In this document: piece by piece, positions 1 to 10,093 of the stretch
How positions within the stretch are numbered: position 1 is the first letter of the stretch
How the letters are laid out: each line of letters begins with the position of its first letter
Assembly (NCBI GenBank): GCA_024195585.1
Contig: SWBL01000131.1
Location: 59,598 to 123,597, forward strand
Reading direction: 5' to 3'
DNA: 64,000 nt
Origin: Aureobasidium sp. EXF-3400
Taxonomy: Eukaryota > Ascomycota > Dothideomycetes > Dothideales > Saccotheciaceae
The notes under the pieces: model-generated
The model's input: the letters and a program-made list of their open reading frames with translations, nothing else
Told to the model about the DNA's origin: nothing
Database searches by the model: none
Translations under genes and position numbers: made by a program

Positions 1-887
1 GCTACACGCAATGGCTGCCTAAGGTCTGCGCTCTGGCTCCTCTGCCAATCCTCATGTTGGCGTTCAAATGGTGGTGTGCACACCACTTCGATAACAAGTT
101 GACCTTCTACACGACTGGTGTCACGGCAGCGGACACCGAGAACCCAGCAGAGATGAAGACCAGACGTACAGATCGCGTTGGTGTTCGTTTCGGTCACCCT
201 GTGCTCTACAAACCTCTCATCACACCCATGGTTTCAGCCAAATCGAGACATCTTCTACCGAGCATCTACTCGGGACGTACTGCAGAGGTGGAAGTACCGA
301 TGGCCGGCTACTCGGATGTGTATATGGATCCCATGGCGCACGATGAACCCGGTAAGACCGCTAAGGGCGAGTCAGCAGCACCGTTCGAATTTGTATCGGA
401 AAACCAGATGGACTTCGAGTTCTATAAGAACAGACCCGAGTTCAGAGATGAAGCAGGTGGCGAGGGAGAGCTTTACGGTAGACCTCAAGACTTGGTCCGT
501 AGAGGATCGCATGGAACCCTGATGACACAAGACGGCACTATCATGACAGACTATGACAGCCGTAGAGGATCGAGTGATTCAGCAGCGACAAGGCTGGGTG
601 AGGAGACGGGCACGACGTATCCTCAGGGCTACCACAAAACACCGACAGCGCTTCGCGACCAGAGTCCGGCTAGTAGTGTACGCTCGATGGATATCGGTAA
701 TGCCGATCGCCGGTTTGATAGCGAACACCTTTTGTCGGGAGCAGCAGGTATGGGAAGGGGCGGCATGCCAGCGCCGACTCCTGGAGGCTATGGACCTCTT
801 CGTTTAGGAGAAATCCATACACCTGGCGAAAGCGACCAGGAAGACACGAGTTATGATTATTTCCGAAGGGGAAGAGGGCTCAACTGA
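1..887 (+). CDS. CSC1/OSCA-like (DUF221) channel, C-terminal part, 5' end outside window
   Basis: The frame is open from base 1 (Y-T-Q-W-L-P...) to TGA at 885-887, so only the last 295 or so residues are present. It begins in a final hydrophobic stretch (residues about 10-25 of the fragment), followed by the cytosolic tail typical of fungal DUF221 proteins: an FGHPVLYKPL motif and a nearby PMV/HLLPSIY segment. The rest of the tail is polar, with RRGS and GRGG stretches. The family forms osmosensitive, calcium-permeable cation channels of the plasma membrane or endomembranes. Channel function is inferred from the family; the pore-forming region is outside the window. Confidence 0.8.
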   Translation, partial: YTQWLPKVCALAPLPILMLAFKWWCAHHFDNKLTFYTTGVTAADTENPAEMKTRRTDRVGVRFGHPVLYKPLITPMVSAKSRHLLPSIYSGRTAEVEVPMAGYSDVYMDPMAHDEPGKTAKGESAAPFEFVSENQMDFEFYKNRPEFRDEAGGEGELYGRPQDLVRRGSHGTLMTQDGTIMTDYDSRRGSSDSAATRLGEETGTTYPQGYHKTPTALRDQSPASSVRSMDIGNADRRFDSEHLLSGAAGMGRGGMPAPTPGGYGPLRLGEIHTPGESDQEDTSYDYFRRGRGLN

Positions 888-1250
888 GCTTCACGTTGTA
901 GGATAAAAAGAATTCACGCATAGATTGGGTCAAAGGAGTTTTGCATTGAGAGGGATAATCCTAATGGTTGGGTTATATAGACATGGCATTCGGAAAGCCG
1001 TCTCGCGACCGCATTCATCTTCATCAAGTTCCATGTGCAAGAAGACTTTGATCAGGTGAAATTGATTGAGGGTGAAGTGTTGGATGATGCAGCATGACAG
1101 CACGGGACCTGAATGGGCGCGACCCCGGACTTTTGGAACAGACACAAGCACAAGGACGTCAGTCGCGTCTTGCCTTTGCGAAGCTCAGGTGGTTGCCAAA
1201 CATTCTTATCGCATGCCTAGAGACTGGCCAGGGAGGAGTCTTTGGCGGGC
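888..1250. other. Intergenic, 363 bp
   Basis: 3' flank of the DUF221 gene and promoter of ATG11. I see no conserved coding signal or RNA gene. Confidence 0.6.
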
Positions 1251-4200
1251 ATGTCATTAATAATCTATGTCGCGCACTCGGGCAACAGAATCGTCGCCGA
1301 GCCGACCAAGGTCAACAGCCTCGAGAGTCTGCGCGCATGGGTCCAGCGCACCGCCCAGATCCCCGTGAACAAGCAGGTCTTTCTGACCTCCAAGGGCAAG
1401 GCCGTCAGACCACAGACGCTACTCACCGAGCCCGAAATCTACGTCTTTGACTCCAACTCCTTCTCTCCGACCAACACCAGTCTCTCGCTCATCCCCGAAC
1501 CCTCTCCTCTGAACCCTGACACTCCGCCCGACTCGATTGCCAACCATGACCAGCTCTCGTCATGGAACGACCTGTTTCATCGTCGTCTCGACTGGGCTAG
1601 AGCTCTGCGCGTCCAGTACGCCGACCTGGTCGACAGCACACAGCGATACCATCAAGAGCAGCTCATCATCGAACAAAGCGTCAACGTCGCTGTCATGAGC
1701 TTGCATCTACACATCCGTTCCACCGAGCAGAAATACCAGCACGAGGAAGAGTGGGTTGACAAACTGCTTACGCAGCAGGAGGCACACGTCGATAGCTGGG
1801 AAAGAGACCTTGATGTCCTCCAACGCATTCCAGCCAAACCCGACTTCGCTCGTTACATTCAATCTCAGACCGCCATATCCTTGCAGCAATCTGGTCACGA
1901 GTCTGAGGTTACTCTGCAACAGTTCGTTCACGTCGATCATGTCAAACAGGCCGCCTCGTCTGCTCAGAACATCATGACCAACTTTGCACAAAGAGTTCAC
2001 AACATCCAACAATCCCTAGAAACAACTGCAAAGGACAGTGATGCCCTACTTGAAGCTGTTCAGACTGTTCACCTAAGTCGAGTCGATAGTACAGAAGAGC
2101 CAGCAAAACTTCTTGAAGAGGTTGATATCATCGTAAACAAAATGTCCAACGATTTGGAACACGTACGATCCTTGTCAAATAATGCCCAAAATGCTGCCAG
2201 AGCTTCTAAAATGGCTCTCCTACACACTCGAAACTACCTGCCCAACCTAGATGGGTTGTGTCTCGAGCTCAACTCACTGGTTCGCCAAACAATTCACCAA
2301 CGTAACAATGCCGCTCAGAACTTCTTGCATCACATGCAGACTCTGTCCAGCATCGAGTCTCGTCTGGCCCAGGTGCACTCCAGTCTCAAGAACCTGAACA
2401 TGTCTCAGAGTGATGAGCAAGTCTTTGACACTCTCAATGTTTTGTCTAAGCTTCCATTCGTCTATGGTTCTCTCATGATCGAAGCTGTGCGTCGTCGTGA
2501 ATGGACTGACAAGATGAAGTCTGACTCCGCTACACTCGCCGAAGAAATGGCTACCTATCAGGAAGAGGAAGAGCGTCGTCGGACCAAGTGGCTCAAATCT
2601 GTCGACGATGTAGTCAAGACTGAAGCCTTCGAAGGAAAACCTTTGAGTGTCGAAGTGAACCTTCAGGCGGATGATCTTGAATGGCCAGTCGTACAGAGAC
2701 AGTCTCTGCAAGACTACATCCAGGTTTTAACTGATTTGGAGTTCCCGAGCTCTGTCGTACAAACCTTGTCAACTGCTCTCAAAGATCTAGATCGACCCAC
2801 CAAAAAGCAGATCAAGCATGCCAAGACGTTCAAGAATGGTAGTATGCACGAAGCTGCTTTTGGAACTACGTCCCTGATGCTTCGTGGTGAGGACGAGTAC
2901 AAGGTCCTTAGAGAAGCGAATATCAAGCTCGAGGAAGAGCTGAAAGGACAGAGAAGTCGAGTCCGAAGGCTGGAAGACATCCTACATCGCCATGCTCACA
3001 TGAACCGACCTACGACGGGCGATAGTTTCAGGCCCTCGATAGAATTGGTTTCTGACATGGCCAGCCCGAGTCCGTCATCGCCGAGGCCTTCGGAAGAGTT
3101 GATCAGGCAGACTGTTGGGTCCAGACGCCCGTCCTCGAGCCTAGCCGCAGAAGAAGGCAAACTGGCTAGGCGTGTCGTAACGCTAGAAGCCGAGCTACAC
3201 GCTGCCAAGGAACATGCTTCCAATCTGGAAAAAGATGCCGAGAACAGAAAACAGAAGGATGTTGATGGCCAGCGTGAGATCGATGAAGCTGTTTCCACGA
3301 AAAAGGATATCATGCAGAACATGGAAGCACAGCAGAGAGAGTTTGCGGATGAGCGCAGAGTCTTGGAGCAAGACTTGGATCAGGCCCGACACAGAATTGA
3401 GGAGCTTGAAGACGAGATTGACAGACTTCTGGGCAGTCGTGATCATGAAGTCTCTGGTATTGATGCTAGAGCCAAGACCCTCGAAGCTGAGATTGAGAAG
3501 ATGAAACACTCTGCGGAAGAGGCACTGTCAAGGCACCACACCGCTCTGGAAGAAACCCAGTCTTCTCTGAGGGTTCAGCAAGAGGAGAATCAACGCTTGA
3601 AGGAGCAACTCCAAAACCTCAAAAAGAGCCAAGAAGAACAGCAACAGCATGAATCGGATAACCTCCGAGTTCTTAAGGAGACTCACAAGCACTTATCACC
3701 AACCACTTCGCCACCAGGGAAGTTCATGGATCTGGTCCCTGCTTTGGAAGGTCTCGCACAGAAGTCTGCGGATCATGTCAGAGAGCTGAATGATGCTATC
3801 GCACTTGCAAGATCCGAATCAGAATCTCTTCGGTCACAAAGCAGTACTCAGAGGACTGAACTCAAGACAATGAAGGCGAAACAGGCTGTCACTGAGGCTG
3901 AGCTCATTCGCTTACAAGACGAGATGGAGGCAGAGAAAGCGCACGCAGAATCGCTGGCAACATGTCTCGAAGACGAACGCGAGCAGTTGCGCAAGCTTCG
4001 CTCAAAGTTCGCCGACGGAGAAACAGGTGCAGATGTGCTTCGCCAGCGTGTTTTGGAGGAGGAAGGTAGAGTAATCCAACTTTCGGAACAGCTTTCCGAT
4101 GCGCAGACTCATGCTGCTAGTCTCGATGTGGAGATCATGCGAGTACAGAAGCAGCTTAATGAGTCTAAATCTACTGCCGCTTCTGTTGAAGAACAACTCA

Positions 4201-5384
4201 GACAGCGTGGTGTACGCGCGAAGGAGGTTGCTCTGCGCTTGTATGCCCAGAACGCACGTCTGTTGCGTCTGCTTGAAGCTTTGGGCTTTGTTGTTTCTCA
4301 CAAAGATGACAACATGATCATCGAGCGCGCGTCCAAGGTTACGGCTAGTACTACCTTCGACCCGACATCAACTCTGACTCGTGCGATCTCGATGTCTTCA
4401 CCACCTCCCACACGCAAACCATCTGCAGTCTCTGACGATCCGTCATCTCTTACATTCTTACACTGGCCCGAAGCCGGCGATGCGGCAGAGGAAGAGTCTC
4501 AATATGTCGAATTCCTGAATCATATTTCTTTGTTCAGCACCGACATCTTCAGCGAGGCAATCAGCAAGCGCCTGCGTGACTTCGAATACACAGCTCGCAA
4601 ATGGCAAAAGGAGGCGCGCGGCTACAAGGAGAGAAACACGCGTTTGCAAGCCGAATCTTCGGCCAAGATCGCGGTCCGAGACTTTAAGGAAGGTGACCTC
4701 GCCTTGTTCCTGCCAACCAAAGGCCAGCGGACCGGCGCATGGGCTGCCTTCAATATCAATGCACCACACCATTTCTTGCGGGAACGTGAAGGTATGGTCC
4801 TGAATCGCCGTGAATGGCTCGTCGCCCGCATTTCAAAGATCGAGGAGCGCGTCGTCGATTTGTCGAAACCAGCTGCCTCGTTCGACGGACGCAGCATTGG
4901 TTCGACAAGTGTGGACGCTGCTTCCCTGGACGAGATGAACGACAATCCTTTCGATCTATCTGATGGACTGACGTGGTATTTGGTGCATGCATCCGAAGAC
5001 AAGCCTGGTGCACCGACCACACCAGGCTTGGGCAAAAGCACCGTAGCTAGCTCATCGGTTGATGCTAGAGGCAGTATACGCATGAAGAAGCAGAGTGATC
5101 TAAGCGAAGCAGCAAAGACACTTAACAAGAGTCTAGACAGCCGCCGCAGCAGCTCAAACTCTAAGAAGGGATTGACAGCAGGCTTCTTGGGTGAAACTGT
5201 AAGACGAGGAGAGAGTGGGAACAGCGTCGTAGATGACTCGTTAAGGAGAAAAGCGAGCGAGAGGGCTTTGGGTATTGACTCTTCGGCCGCCACTGCAGCT
5301 ACCTCGCCACAGCTGGATATGTCGTCGTCTCAGCAGCAGGAGCAGCAATCTCAGGTGCGCAAAGATCTTCTCTGGGGTCCTTGA
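1251..5384 (+). CDS. ATG11: Autophagy-related protein 11
   Basis: Intronless, 1377 aa. I start at the ATG at 1251; an in-frame TTG nine bases upstream is not a credible start. The N terminus (residues 1-75) is the ubiquitin-like Atg11 region, beginning MSLIIYVAHSGN. The middle (about 540-1020) is long, charged, heptad-like coiled coil broken by Ser/Pro-rich linkers. The C-terminal claw is at about 1080-1210, with EFLNHISLF, FKEGDLALFLPT and a following HHFLRE segment. Atg11 is the scaffold for selective autophagy at the phagophore assembly site: it binds cargo receptors and Atg1. The protein ends VRKDLLWGP, comparable to the VRKE..W-type tail of orthologues. A downstream small frame (5554-5838) could be an alternative 3' exon. 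Confidence 0.93.
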   Translation: MSLIIYVAHSGNRIVAEPTKVNSLESLRAWVQRTAQIPVNKQVFLTSKGKAVRPQTLLTEPEIYVFDSNSFSPTNTSLSLIPEPSPLNPDTPPDSIANHDQLSSWNDLFHRRLDWARALRVQYADLVDSTQRYHQEQLIIEQSVNVAVMSLHLHIRSTEQKYQHEEEWVDKLLTQQEAHVDSWERDLDVLQRIPAKPDFARYIQSQTAISLQQSGHESEVTLQQFVHVDHVKQAASSAQNIMTNFAQRVHNIQQSLETTAKDSDALLEAVQTVHLSRVDSTEEPAKLLEEVDIIVNKMSNDLEHVRSLSNNAQNAARASKMALLHTRNYLPNLDGLCLELNSLVRQTIHQRNNAAQNFLHHMQTLSSIESRLAQVHSSLKNLNMSQSDEQVFDTLNVLSKLPFVYGSLMIEAVRRREWTDKMKSDSATLAEEMATYQEEEERRRTKWLKSVDDVVKTEAFEGKPLSVEVNLQADDLEWPVVQRQSLQDYIQVLTDLEFPSSVVQTLSTALKDLDRPTKKQIKHAKTFKNGSMHEAAFGTTSLMLRGEDEYKVLREANIKLEEELKGQRSRVRRLEDILHRHAHMNRPTTGDSFRPSIELVSDMASPSPSSPRPSEELIRQTVGSRRPSSSLAAEEGKLARRVVTLEAELHAAKEHASNLEKDAENRKQKDVDGQREIDEAVSTKKDIMQNMEAQQREFADERRVLEQDLDQARHRIEELEDEIDRLLGSRDHEVSGIDARAKTLEAEIEKMKHSAEEALSRHHTALEETQSSLRVQQEENQRLKEQLQNLKKSQEEQQQHESDNLRVLKETHKHLSPTTSPPGKFMDLVPALEGLAQKSADHVRELNDAIALARSESESLRSQSSTQRTELKTMKAKQAVTEAELIRLQDEMEAEKAHAESLATCLEDEREQLRKLRSKFADGETGADVLRQRVLEEEGRVIQLSEQLSDAQTHAASLDVEIMRVQKQLNESKSTAASVEEQLRQRGVRAKEVALRLYAQNARLLRLLEALGFVVSHKDDNMIIERASKVTASTTFDPTSTLTRAISMSSPPPTRKPSAVSDDPSSLTFLHWPEAGDAAEEESQYVEFLNHISLFSTDIFSEAISKRLRDFEYTARKWQKEARGYKERNTRLQAESSAKIAVRDFKEGDLALFLPTKGQRTGAWAAFNINAPHHFLREREGMVLNRREWLVARISKIEERVVDLSKPAASFDGRSIGSTSVDAASLDEMNDNPFDLSDGLTWYLVHASEDKPGAPTTPGLGKSTVASSSVDARGSIRMKKQSDLSEAAKTLNKSLDSRRSSSNSKKGLTAGFLGETVRRGESGNSVVDDSLRRKASERALGIDSSAATAATSPQLDMSSSQQQEQQSQVRKDLLWGP

Positions 5385-5553
5385 GACTTTTTGCATGCAC
5401 AATATCACTATCACTACCATGCACAATTCACTACACTATTGCTTTTTCTTCCTTTTCTCCCTTCGTCCGCTCGTTCTAGTCTTCTCGTATTCTGTGCTCT
5501 TCGTGCTGACCATTATGTGACCAAAGTCTTTCTTTGCCTCTCCATCCAAACGT

Positions 5554-5838
5554 ATGGCGATACCATTTCCACCACCCGCTGCGCCCTCAACCTCACAGCC
5601 TCATTCACTGAGTCCTTCGAAAAGTATACGTTCCCTGGCTCAACATCTGCAGGGTCCCTCGATGTCTGTCTCGCCGACTAAGAATTCGCCATCTAAGAGT
5701 AGAGCTGAGATCCTGTCGCCTAGAAAAAAGACTAGAGCAGATGATGAAGAAGACGACGAGGGGAACAGTACGGCAGACAGGGCGAAGAAGAATAAAAAGG
5801 GGCTCTGGAATCTTTTCAATGCCGAGTATGAGATTTAG
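5554..5838 (+). CDS. Small lysine/serine-rich ORF, 94 aa, uncertain
   Basis: An ATG-initiated frame 170 bp after the ATG11 stop. It encodes a polar peptide with SPSK/SPTK repeats, a basic nuclear-localisation-like SPRKKTRADDEEDDE segment and a hydrophobic C terminus (KKGLWNLFNAEYEI). A very pyrimidine-rich tract ending in CTAG lies at about 5440-5480; it could be the promoter CT-tract of a short gene or a 3' splice site. Its composition resembles real coding sequence, but I recognise no family. It could be a separate small gene, an alternative terminal exon of ATG11, or chance. Confidence 0.3.
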   Translation: MAIPFPPPAAPSTSQPHSLSPSKSIRSLAQHLQGPSMSVSPTKNSPSKSRAEILSPRKKTRADDEEDDEGNSTADRAKKNKKGLWNLFNAEYEI

Positions 5839-6532
5839 ATGCCGTGGAACGACTACAAGCAGAGAAGACAGAATAGCTGGGGTTAAGAGGGAGAAACGAG
5901 TTGAATTTGATGGCAGGGTTAGGATGCGAAATGTGTACGATAGGATAGGGTAGCTGCTTCCCTTCGCTACGACCTAGGAAATTTCAGGTCTTCGTTCCTG
6001 TGTCTTTGTTTCGTGTTGTGTTGGGTTTTGGCGGAAGGAGCGAGCCGTGGCTTTCTGTTGACACTGTAAAACGCTTCAAGCGGAAGGTGGTTCTGCTACA
6101 GAGTCATCGAAAATGTTCACTCGCATAGCATTCACGGCGATAACATCTCTTTGGTGAGGGCTGCTGTGACGAAGTTTGCTGCGTTCGGTCGAATCGCAAT
6201 AACAAGGATCCTATCGTGAGTACAAAAAGGCAGAATGGAAGGAGATGAACATAGAGCAGTCCATGACAACCAGAAGCGAAATCTATCCGCGGTTGTGCCT
6301 TCCCAATTGAAAATCTTCTGGACTTTCTCCCTCCGCTCCTCAAAACGCCAGAGGTACCAAACACACAATTGACCAATTCCTTTAAACATAATCAAAACCG
6401 AATCCTTACCATGAGGCCAATGCAACCAAGAACGGGGGGCAACCACCCGACCAGAAACAAGAAGGATGAGCAAAGATCAAGTCACGATTGACCAAACTCC
6501 CAGGACACGCGCTGGATATCAATACGGTGTCT
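5839..6532. other. Intergenic, 694 bp, between convergent genes
   Basis: 3' flanks of ATG11 (or the small ORF) and of the minus-strand gene at 6533. No coding signal or RNA gene seen. Confidence 0.5.
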
Positions 6533-7586
6533 TCAACGAAAGCACAAAATCTTGCGTAAAGAGCTGGAACCTCTCTTGGAAGCGAGTTTGATGATCTCAG
6601 AATTGAGACTGGTGATCTGAGTGTCGATGTTTTGTTTGTGACAAGCCAGCAAACCATTGATGGAGGTGATGTTCTCAGTCACGATGCCAATATCCTTGTT
6701 CAGGGTGGTCAGAAACTCGAGTTCCTTGTCGAGATCATTGTTCCTGGGGACGCTGGTGCACGGATCGGATATCGTGGCTTCTTTTGCGTGAGCCAAGGCT
6801 TTGTTGTACTCGGCTTCCAGCTTATGATATGAGTTTACCGCGTTGTTGAGGAAGAGCTGGCATTTGGTGATGAGGATCTCATTGCGTTCGAGGACGAAGT
6901 TGCTTGCATTGCAGAGCTGTGTTTCTTTTTGGATGAAGGCTTGATGCTGGTCGAAGGCTCGTTGACAAAGGGTCTGGAGTTGATTGTTGGTCTCTGATAT
7001 GCCCTCACAGAGTTCGACAAGGCAGTCATATTTCACACGCGCAGTGCTGATTTTCTGGAGCTGGTTCTTGGTTTCGTCCATTGTGGCTTTGAGATTGGTT
7101 GACAGAGTCCATCTGATGAGGATCCGGTCCTGGACAAAGAACTCTTGCCATGCATATTCTCCAGAGATCGCAGTTTCTTCGGAAACTGGAGTAACGGCTT
7201 GAACCTCGTTCGTCGTTTCTTCTTCTCTGATGTTGTGGTGTGCCTCATCGTCAAGAGAAGGACTCAGAGGAGTCTTGGGGGTGACTTCGAGAGTGGTCTC
7301 GGCTTGTGGCAGCTGAGGCAGCACCTTGTCTGTGGAGAGCTTGTACAGACTATCAGACGATCTGACTCTGGGCATTCTTGTCAAAATAGCATCTGCACTG
7401 CTCTGTCTGGCACCCTCAGGGATTGTGATCAGACCAGAGTGTAGGAGACGCAAGTGTCGCGGCTTGGGTGATTGGGGACAGCTTGACGCGCGAATAGGAA
7501 TACGCTGATGGGACGATTAGAACCAGATATCGGGAAGGTGTGATCCAGTGCTAACTCACGCTTCGAGGTGATGGTGGGGCCGACAT
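6533..7586 (-). CDS. Hypothetical coiled-coil protein, 332 aa, two exons
   Basis: Exon 1 is 7586-7560 (MSAPPSPRS). The intron is 7559-7505, with donor GTGAGT, branch CTAAT and acceptor CAG. Exon 2 is 7504-6533. The junction keeps frame, giving MSAPPSPRS followed by RIPIRASS, and supplies a true ATG, which the long exon 2 frame lacks. The first 130 residues are Ser/Pro/Thr-rich and probably disordered. Residues from about 150 to the end are helical and heptad-rich (for example TKCQLFLNNAVNSYHKLEAE). I do not recognise a family; fungal morphogenesis or nuclear proteins of this layout are common, but no function can be assigned. Confidence 0.7.
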
Positions 7587-8742
7587 GTTCGCTCACTGCC
7601 TCCTTGGGAGGTGGAGTGAGAGTGCGAATGGAGATTATGAGACTCTTCTCCGTCTCACACAGATGTGATGGGAACTTCTCAGCGCCGCAAAGATCTAAAG
7701 TGTGGGAATGTAGGCGCAGGAAAGTTTGTTGTGTTTGATACAGAATGAAAGTCGGGAGACGCACCTCGCTTTGTTGATATATATCACGACCACGGAAAAT
7801 TGGTTACCCGCCGGATTGAACGACCAGACAACCAACCAATCGATGACTCCACATACGTGTCCGCACTATGACATGGTGAATAGAAGACTACAGCAGTGAA
7901 GATAACCTTGAGTAGGATCTGCGAAAGGCACATTCTTGTGGTCTGCTTGCAGGGATTGCTTAAAGATGGGTATATATACCTGGGCTTAGTCTGGGCCGAG
8001 TGTCCGCACTGCAGGCATGCAGAGACATATATATGAGGTGATCGTTTGATAAGATATGCGTGATCTGTGGCCATCTTCATCGAAGTTCCCGTTCCATAGG
8101 GATGGGGCGCATATGTACTGAATGGGTGAAACTGTTTGCTACTGACAAAGAGCATCCATGGAAAGGAGAACGAAACCCACTGCCTCGCAAGCAAACCTCT
8201 GTACAGGAGAAACTACCTCCACCTACAACGATCATGATTTCGATTTCTCAATGACTTTCAATTTGATCCCTGGTACCCCTTTTTGTTTACTATTTGATTT
8301 GTGCTTCAACCTTCTTTACCAGGGGCATATTTCTGGCATTCTATGATGCTCATGCACCTCTGTCAACATGCAGTAACCTGGAGTAGCGATAACTTATATA
8401 ATAGCAGCCTGTAGTAGTCTGCATACGCTTGACAGATGCCGATATGGCGATCTCACGTTTGGTCAGGGGCTGTTATATCGCATGTGGTATGAGACCATCA
8501 TATGCATAGAACTGAAGGGTCAAGTCTTACCATTGCCTGCTCTCCTGGATTAATAGAACCCAGCTCCGGCTAGCTGGGACAGTCTCGGCATATCCCTTGT
8601 ATGGTCAGCCGATTAGTGAATTGAGTGAGACTTTGTTTGTGTCAGTTTGGTATACAGAGATGCACGGACCATTAGCTGCGGTTAACACCACCATCACTGT
8701 CTGTCTGGTTTGCGCCAACGACAGGTCACTCATCTTCTCGAA
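7587..8742. other. Intergenic, 1.16 kb, divergent promoter region
   Basis: Lies between the divergent starts at 7586 (minus) and 8743 (plus). Several open frames are present, the longest a 136-codon minus-strand frame at 7784-8194, but their translations look random. A TATATATC element occurs near 7780-7790. Confidence 0.5.
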
Positions 8743-9319
8743 ATGGCGCAGACTACCCTCTCAAAGCCCTCCTGGAGTCAGCAACTTTATGCCGCCTTTG
8801 ACATGTTCGAGATGGACGACAAGCAAGGCTGCATTTCAATACTGCAAGCCATCCTCAGTGAGCCAAGCGTTCCACGCTATTGGCGCATCCAAGCACTCGT
8901 CGCCCTTGCGACTGCGGTCGACGATTGGTACGACGCCGAAGTAAGATCGATTTGTCAAATCTGAGATGAGACGCAGCTGACGATGGCAGGAATACCAACA
9001 GGAGGCCGAAATCCTGTACAGATCGACGCGCATCCTCTTTCCAAGGGGATGTGATACTGATATGGACACTCTCCTGGCAAGAAATCGTATCCTTCTCGAC
9101 CACCTCGCCCTTGAGCTTGACGACACCATGCCGGACGTCATAAGAGCTCTGCGTGAGCAGGAAGAGGGAGAGGAGCAAGAAACGGATGGTGAAGAGCCCG
9201 ACACCACCGGCGACGATGAGGACGACGATGAGGACGACGATGACTCCGAGGACGACGGTCCCGATGATGGGCGTGATGCTGATAGCGGTCATGATGAAGA
9301 AGATGAAGCCGGCCCCTGA
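8743..9319 (+). CDS. Hypothetical acidic-tail protein, 175 aa, two exons
   Basis: Exon 1 is 8743-8940, the intron 8941-8989 (GTAAGA, branch CTGAC, acceptor CAG), and exon 2 8990-9319. The junction reads DDWYDAE followed by EYQQEAEILY, in frame. The first 120 residues look helical and TPR-like (alternating small and aromatic residues, such as ALVALATAVDDWYDAE and AEILYRSTRILF). The last 45 residues are an almost pure Asp/Glu tail with few other residues, a feature of histone- or RNA-interacting proteins. I recognise no family name. The splice junction and reading frame make the gene itself credible. Confidence 0.65.
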
Positions 9320-9826
9320 GTGGCATGGCGAGGTGTGCCTGGGAGCCGCGTTGTTGAAGTCGATGGCACCCTCGGGCGAAGCTAGGAGCGACCTGAAAAC
9401 CTAGGCACCAAAATGCAATTGTGTCCTTCTCCTAAAGATTGCGTATGCGTTCCTCTGTTATTGAGAATTGATTCCGAAGAAGTTTTGTGGAGTCCATTGA
9501 TTTCAAGAATATTGTCCCAAACCTGGTAACATTGTGAGTATCATCAAAGAGATTTTTCTCCTAGCACCAGAGCTATTTAGTCGTTTTGTAGTTTTTGTAG
9601 TACATGCGACGATCCGTAAGAATACTGGTCGGTTGTCACAATCATTTGTAAGCCTGGAATCAGATGGTATAAAGAGCAGAATGAAAGAGGTATTGGGAGA
9701 AAGCCTGGGACAGACATGAGCTGTTTCTCACGAGCTTGCCGGGGTTATGCCGCAATTGACATAAGGATATAGTGACAACTACCTAGCACCCCCACATCCA
9801 AAGCCACAGAAAGCCCAGCTTTCACA
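9320..9826. other. Intergenic, 507 bp
   Basis: 3' flank of the preceding gene and 5' flank of the tRNA-Asn gene. No coding signal seen. Confidence 0.5.
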
Positions 9827-9922
9827 TCTTCCGTGGCGCAATTGGCTAGCGCGTTCGACTGTTAGATTTGCACCTGCACATCGGCTATCGAGAGGTTGAC
9901 AGTTCAAGCCTGTCCGGGAGAG
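9827..9922 (+). tRNA. tRNA-Asn (GTT) with a 22-nt intron
   Basis: Folds fully. Acceptor stem TCTTCCG pairs with CGGGAGA (one GU). D stem is GCGC/GCGC around AATTGGCTA. Anticodon stem TTCGA pairs with TCGAG. The loop is CTGTTA plus A with anticodon GTT at 9861-9863. T stem GACAG/CTGTC surrounds loop TTCAAGC. The discriminator is G at 9922. The intron is 9865-9886, one base 3' of the anticodon, the canonical position. A TTTT terminator follows at 9930-9933. Confidence 0.92.
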
Positions 9923-10002
9923 CTTCCTCTTTTGCTCTGCTTTGTTCTTTTACCAAACATCCAGAGTCTTTTTCTTTTCTTACTTTGACGCATGAAGTAA
10001 CA

Positions 10003-10051
10003 TAACAGTCGAACGCACTAGCCAATTGCGCCACGGAAGATGTGAAAGCTG
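10003..10051 (-). repeat. Inverted, truncated copy of the tRNA-Asn 5' half
   Basis: These 49 bases are the reverse complement of 9816-9864 with a single mismatch (GCGCG versus GTGCG in the D-arm side). The copy covers 11 bp of 5' flank plus the tRNA from base 1 to position 37, and stops exactly one base past the anticodon, where the intron starts in the intact gene. Beyond that point the sequences are unrelated. The two arms are separated by 138 bp. The copy lacks the 3' half, so it cannot make a tRNA. Confidence 0.9.
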
Positions 10052-10069
10052 AGGCGCTTTTGTCGGGGG

Positions 10070-10093
10070 TTCATTGTCGTAAACGACAATGAA
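10070..10093. repeat. Perfect palindrome, 11-bp stem, 2-bp loop
   Basis: TTCATTGTCGT, then AA, then ACGACAATGAA. It lies 18 bp after the inverted tRNA fragment and no T-run follows, so a Pol III terminator role is not indicated. Confidence 0.8.

Noticed and set aside
7784..8194. 136-codon minus-strand ORF
   Set aside because: Composition looks random, no splice or start context, no recognisable motifs; it lies in a promoter region.
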